This document shows, piece after piece, positions 58,651 to 64,000 of a stretch of DNA of 64,000 nucleotides; the stretch's first letter is position 1; every line of letters begins with the position of its first letter. Origin of the DNA: Heloderma charlesbogerti (Eukaryota > Chordata > Lepidosauria > Squamata > Helodermatidae); NCBI GenBank assembly GCA_026122225.1, contig JANEZZ010001900.1, positions 434,001 through 498,000 on the forward strand, written 5' to 3'. A program made the translations under genes and the position numbers. Under the pieces are notes generated by a model that worked only from the letters and a program-made list of their open reading frames with translations, did no database searches and had not been told where the DNA came from.

Positions 58651-59830
58651 TAGGGATGGGCAGAACACCTACCTGCCATTCCAGGGGAGTGTCTGCAGGG
58701 GGGGAGGCGGTCAGTCCCTCCCCCGCCCCGGAATCCTGTCCGGCTGGCTCCATGGCGATTCTGCAGAGCTGCCAGCTGGCCCCGAAATGCCAGCAATACT
58801 GCCACCATTGCCATATCGCTGGCTGGGCTGATTGACTGCGGACGCAAATGGTCTCTCTCATTTAGACTACTGTAATGTGCTCTACATGGGGTTACCCTTG
58901 AAGTCGTTTCGGAAGCTGCAGCTGGTACAGAGCGCGGCAGCTCGCCTGATTGAAGGCAGCTGCCGGCGAGATCACATTACTCCAGTGCTGAAGGAGTTGC
59001 ACTGGTTACCAGTTGTTTTCCAGGCCAAATTCAAGGTGTTGGTTTTGACCTTTAAAACCCTATATGGTTCCGGCCCAGCCTATCTTAAGGAGTGCCTCCA
59101 GCAACACCAGACAGGCTGCTCAACAAGATCAGCCTCGGATGGCCTTCTCTCTGTCCCATTAGCCAGGACAGCTAGGCTGGTGGGGACAAGGGAGAGGGCC
59201 TTCTCTGTGGTGGTCCCCACTCTGTGGAACTCCCTCCCGAGGGAACTTCACCATGCCCCCTCTTTAATGAGCTTTTGCCATGCATTAAAAACATGGTTGT
59301 TCAGGCAGGCATTTGGGGGTGGGTTAGTGTATTTGTAGAAATACAGTGTTTTTAATGTTGAATTTTATTGTTTTAAACTGTTTCTATTATTGTACATTGC
59401 CCAGAGTGGCTGGGTGACCAGCCAGATGGGTGATTAATACATTAAATAAATAAATGAATGAATAAATAAATAAATGGCATCCAGTATGCCATTTGCGGCT
59501 GCAAAGGTTTTAGTTTAAGCTAAATGCAGCCACTTACAGCTGCATTGACCTTAATCTAAGTCCTTTACGGCTGCAAATGGTGTACTGGACACCATTTGTG
59601 ACCAGAGACAGTCCCCCTCAGCCAGCGATCCGGCAATGGTAGCTGTATTGCTGGTGCTCCAGAGCCAGCCAGCAGCTCCACAGGATCGCTGCAAGGAGGA
59701 TCCGGCTCCGGATGGGTCCCCAGGGAGGTGGAGGTGAGTGGTGCCATTCTGCCACGAACTCAGGGAGGGGGGCGGATTCTTTAGAATCTGGCCTCATTGG
59801 GGTCTGTGGCGGAATTCTCCACCATCCCTA
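58651..59830. mobile_element. Foldback hAT-type element, divergent copy D, split by an L2
   Basis: Ends TAGGGATGGGCAG and TCTCCACCATCCCTA match copies A-C. The flanks TATGCATC (58643-58650) and TGTGCATC (59831-59838) are an 8-bp target duplication with one mismatch. The arms about 58720-58830 (GGCTGGCTCCATGGCGATTC region) and 59590-59725 are inverted copies of each other, as are CCATTTGCGGCTGCAAAGG near 59495 and the reverse of 59565-59590. Instead of GATAGGCTACGT hairpins the core uses other palindromes. An L2 (58851-59476) interrupts the left arm side. Confidence 0.82.
58851..59476 (+). mobile_element. L2-type LINE 3' fragment inside foldback copy D
   Basis: The + frame to 59338 encodes GLPLKSFRKLQLVQSAAARL, HITPVLKELHWLPVVFQAKF, AYLKECLQQHQTGC and RERAFSVVVPTLWNSLPREL, the L2 C-terminus ending at a stop. 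A 3' UTR with CCCAGAGTGGCTGGGTGACC follows, then an AATAAATAAATA tail to 59476. Nearly the same subfamily as 12655-13445. AAATGG at both borders may be its target duplication. Confidence 0.88.
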
Positions 59831-60755
59831 TGTGCATCAGCACTAATTTGCACTTGTGCATTAGTGTAGGTGCAAATTAGCATTAATGTGCATTAGTGCA
59901 AGTGCAAATTTGCACAAATTCCCCTCAGAAATAAAAAAGCAATCTGTGGTATTTGTCTGGCTCTGAAAAAGCCAGTCCAATGCAGAATCCACAGGTCAGA
60001 TTCATGGAAATCTTAACTTATTTGAATCCGTTGCAGATTTCTCCAACATCCCTACTTCAGACCTTACTGCTAAAGCAGAAAGGCCTTTAGAGGAGCCAGA
60101 CATATGGGCGTGTTGGGGTCTCATTCCCCTATTTCCACACACTTTTAGCACCCGTGTGAGAAGCCTGAATGCTTGCATGGGGCTAGTGTGTATGAAATTC
60201 CCAGATTACACACAAGTGTACCAACCATTAGTCACTTTGTGATGGTTAGCTGTGGTTGAAATGGGAATATCTAGTGAAAGAAGATTGGGATATTTTGTAT
60301 TACAGAGATCTAATGAAAACATTTAACTTATTGCTTTCCTTATATGTCCATCTTACTTACGCTGTATTTGGATTTCTATTACCGAACCATCTATAAATGT
60401 GAAGTTGCTGTTACATTGTAGGATAGGATGTGCTATAATCTAGGTAAACTAATTCTGGTGTTAAATTCAAATAGGGCTGCTGAGATACTCATGAGTTCAG
60501 GAATGTTGCAATGTCTGGCAAGTTTGAAATTATGATTAACATCTGCTACACCTTTAACTAGAGATGGGGGAGGCATTAATTTGGCTTGCATTTTAATACG
60601 AACTGACCTAATATATGCTTCCTGAACAAATATGCATTCTCCTTCAGTTTTTGCGATGCAGTTGTGATGCAGTATGTTAAAAATGTATACAAAATACATG
60701 AGAAGAAAAGCATACAAATGCTAATATATGCACTTATGTATGCATTTCTGCCAAG

Positions 60756-60900
60756 ACAGGGGTAAGCAACATGCAGCACATGGGCTGTATGCGTCCTCCT
60801 GGCCTTAAGCGCAGCCTCTGCCAACCCCCGCCACTGCTGAATTTGCCGCTGTGGTGGCAATTACAAAACAATTGGTGGTTTGCCACTGAATTTCAGTGGC
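60756..60900 (+). mobile_element. Possible hAT end fragment
   Basis: ACAGGGGTAAGCAACATGCA followed by GCACATGGGC resembles the CAGGGGTCGGCAAC left end of hAT elements such as 5079-5555. No matching right end or target duplication was found. Confidence 0.35.
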
Positions 60901-60999
60901 AAATCACAATGGTGACCTAAAAAGGTCAAACTTAAGTATTGCTGAGAATACAAGTGTTATTTTTATTTTAATTCTGATTTTTATTCCATCTGAGAAGAC

Positions 61000-63900
61000 A
61001 GGATAATACAATTTTCATAGATACTATTAAGCATACACTGATTAATGTACATAAAGTAGTTTGGAAATGCTTCAGTCATACAAATTATGTACAATTTATT
61101 TTTTGTTTTCTAGAAGTCTACAAAATGTGTTGTTGTTTTTAAAATTCCATATACATTTTAATATCAGGGACCAAAACATTTTGTCACTAAGACTGAGTAC
61201 TGGGGCAAATGCCCAAGATTAATGCCTTTTAATGTATTCATTCTATTACTGTGTTTTTAAATTATAGCTTTTCACAGCATCTCACTTCCATTTTTTATGA
61301 TCTTGATTATCAGATCCTGGATCATAATAGTAATTAACAATTTCTTATTTCTTAGTAGTATAACTACTTTGTATCTCATTTTCTGCATGATAATTCTGTA
61401 ATAGAAAGTGCTATTGTTTTAATTAGCACTTTTATTGCCTTCGTAATTCTTACATTAAACATATAATTTTATTAAGGTAATGGGACAATCATTCTAGCAA
61501 TACCTATTTGTAATTTCAAACATTACTGCCAACAGTACAGAAGAAAAGTGATGTGTCATATAAAATTAGATTGCTTATATAATAACATTTTATTATTACA
61601 TTTGATAAGAATGTTTTATTTGTGCCCAAGATTAATTTGTGTACTACTGTGTGTTGAAAGAATATAAGATTTGGCATTAAGTACACACCTCCCAATATCA
61701 GCTCCAGGTTTTTAAGAGCCCTTGGGCAAGACAATCTCAATGGGCCCCCTCCCTCACTGAGTGTACCTTCTCACTGCCATTGTCTCTATCTGCTATTGCT
61801 CCTCATAGTCTCTCTCATCATTGCTACCACTTGCTTGCTTGACAGGCAGACAGCCAGTGAGTGAGTAGGCAATAGCATCTATTGCGCCTTCTCACCATCA
61901 CAATTGTCTGGGCCAGAGTGAGGGGCAGGTGAACAAGCAGGTTGCAATGGTGAGGAGGAGGAACAAGTCCAGGGGACTCTTGCCAGCAGGGTCCTGCTAG
62001 GTTATGGGCCCTCAGCAGGTGCACAACCATGCCCTCTGTGTAAATGCAGATATACTGCAACAAACCCCTTTCTAATCCCTGCAAGGTCTTCCCTTACATT
62101 CAGGGAACCTTCAGGAAATGCCTGGGATGTGGTGCAGCCCACTAAAGCTCCCTTTCCCAGTTTGCCCCTACCACTCCACCTCAGACATTTGCTGAGGGGC
62201 TACAGTGGAGTGGAGGGGTTGAGGAAGCGTTATTATGGATTTGTTCTCACATACCATTGTATACAACCTATTTGAATGCTCCCCACATTTTATTTTGTTT
62301 CTTTTTAAAACATGGTTAAAGGAAGCTGTCATGTCAGAGAGAAAGCCCAACTAGGACCCATGTCCTTACTGTGCTGTTTTTTTTTATGTACAGAATTTAT
62401 ATATTTCTTTTTTTATAAGAGTCCATTCAAATATAAGATTGTACCAATATCATGAAAGAGACATTTGGATTCTTAACACTGAACTGGATGAAAACAAGCA
62501 TCAGCGTTTAATGTATATTTCTCAACATACAATTTGTTTATTGAAAAATGTTCCTATTTAGTTTGAGATTAAGCATTATAGGCTTAACATGGAAGCTCCC
62601 CAAACTTAGTGGTGGGAAGGGTAGTATAGGATTATCCTTTGACATCGCACTGCATTTTGGAGGTGCAGTGTGAGGTCAGAAACAGGAACCTCCCTCTTGG
62701 GAAGGGTCCTTGTGACCATACATGTCTTGTTGGTTGGATACCAAGGTCAATCAAAATGTGTTAACCCACACTCTTCTGCCGTTCATCTATCCAGAGATGA
62801 ATAGTAATCCACCTTGATGCCATTGTGGGGCAGGAGGAGACTTTGCCCCATTTTTTAAAAAATAGGCAGTCATTTTGAGATGGGAGGAATGAAGTAAATG
62901 CAATATTGACTAAGATATTAAACCAAAGTTTTATTTATCATTTCAGGAAATTGAAACAGGTGGCCGGTGTATAATTTTTTCTGTCCTGAACAGGAGAGCT
63001 GGCTTTTCCTGTTCAAGGAGATTGATAATAATTGTACTAGCACTGAGTATCAGAATACCCCACTATAGTGGGTGTATTGTAGTGTGTGTGTGTGTGTTTT
63101 TCCCTCAAACACTTATCCGTTTCTGTGAATAAGTGCATTTTTTTCTATGCAAAAATTCTCAAGATAGTTGAATCCCTTTAGAATATTGGCAATTACGGTT
63201 GACACCAGGACTGTCCAGAGAACAAGTGAAAGAAATGTGTTGATTTCTTAGGAAAAGAGTTGCAAAAGTAACATATCTTTGAAAAGACCAGCAAGCTGAA
63301 AACACATTGGATAAGCTTTTAAAAAATAAACACGTTTTCTGTAGCACTTTTGAATGCTCTTCTCCCACCCACCCCCCATTAAATTGTTGTAGCTGTTATT
63401 TTTTGACTTCACCTTATGTCAAAATGTTTTTAGGGAAAACATGTTTTAGAGGAAGATTAAATAATGCCCCCAAATCTGCTTTTTACTTTTTTGACTACTG
63501 TTTGTGGCCATTGTTTTTCCATAATTTCTGTAACATTTTCCTCCGATTACGTCTTCCTGGAGTTATCCCAGCCGATCAGGGACCATGTAGTGAGGCAAGA
63601 CTGACTAGGTGACCTGCGTGCCTGCTGCTCAGTTGCTAACTGTGGTTATTATGGCTTGTTGACTTTAAACCAATCTTGGACTGGACACATCTTTAAACAG
63701 AGGACACCTTCAAATAGATAAGTGTCTTCTGCCAGCTCTCCAAAACAGAGGACTGTCCTCTGTAAAGTAGGACACCTGGCCATCCTAACTATCTTGTGGC
63801 AGGTTCCACTTTATGTCTGTATTGTCTTCTGCTGTTTATTATGATTATTTGTATTATCTGTCAGCATGTTGCTTGCTCATTATTGTCAATGCAAGATTTC

Positions 63901-64000
63901 CTTCAGAAATTGAACCCAGCAAATTAGGAAGGGGCAGGGGAACATACTGATAAGCAGGAATTTAAATAACAATCAGGCCCAAAGCCAGGCAGGGAAATAT
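61000..64000. other. SPOCK3 intron, no confident feature
   Basis: AT-rich sequence. I looked for the next SPOCK3 exon (the Ala-Cys-Ser-Asp start of the EC domain) and found no matching frame with splice borders. A short (GT)n run lies near 63083-63100. Confidence 0.45.

Noticed and set aside
52504..64000. Next SPOCK3 exon (start of the EC calcium-binding domain)
   Set aside because: No frame with an Ala-Cys-Ser-Asp-like start and splice borders was found; it is taken to lie beyond the window.

Overview
The window looks like nuclear DNA of a squamate reptile, most likely a lizard. It is AT-rich, dominated by retroelements, and carries a BovB/RTE LINE, two tRNA-derived SINEs of the Sauria-SINE type, several L2 and CR1 LINEs, a DIRS retrotransposon and MIR-like SINE relics. 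That combination fits Squamata better than birds, turtles or mammals. The species call is an inference from repeat content and gene orthology; no alignment could be run.

Only one host gene is supported: SPOCK3 (testican-3), a secreted calcium-binding heparan/chondroitin sulfate proteoglycan, on the + strand. Three consecutive coding exons are present at 15359-15473, 38349-38475 and 52389-52503. All have canonical AG/GT splice borders, and the phases join correctly (AG|T, then phase 0). Together they encode the segment from just upstream of the follistatin/Kazal module to the linker after it. The introns between them are about 22.9 kb and 13.9 kb. The window starts and ends inside further introns, so signal peptide, EC calcium-binding domain, thyroglobulin type-1 domain and acidic tail lie outside. 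All other long open frames belong to transposable elements or are chance frames.

Layout. 1-2787: decayed DIRS element with gag, a truncated RT/RNase H tail, a tyrosine recombinase and a 54-bp inverted repeat near its 3' end. 2788-3640: L2 relic (-). 5079-5555: hAT element with 8-bp target duplication. 6295-9352: a three-element nest (CR1 containing an inverted CR1 and a foldback hAT). 10353-10754: perfect hairpin plus an RTE tail with target duplication. 11620-12125: probable solo LTR. 12655-13445: L2. 15359: SPOCK3 exon. 16726-17982: Harbinger-like element containing a second foldback hAT. 33851-34674: third foldback hAT. 38349: SPOCK3 exon. 40682-41029: hAT split by a SINE. 43145-49060: BovB (-), an almost intact L2 (-) and an older LINE relic. 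52389: SPOCK3 exon. 57171-57314: tandem duplication. 58651-59830: a fourth foldback hAT split by an L2.

The most unusual signal is a family of GC-rich, non-autonomous hAT-type elements of about 0.8-0.9 kb (8187-9095, 16909-17794, 33851-34674, and a divergent relative at 58651-59830). They share TAGGGATG/CATCCCTA ends and 8-bp target duplications. The first three have a nested palindromic core built from repeated 38-40 bp hairpins around the motif GATAGGCTACGT. This amounts to a transposon-borne array of cruciform-forming sequence inside SPOCK3 introns.
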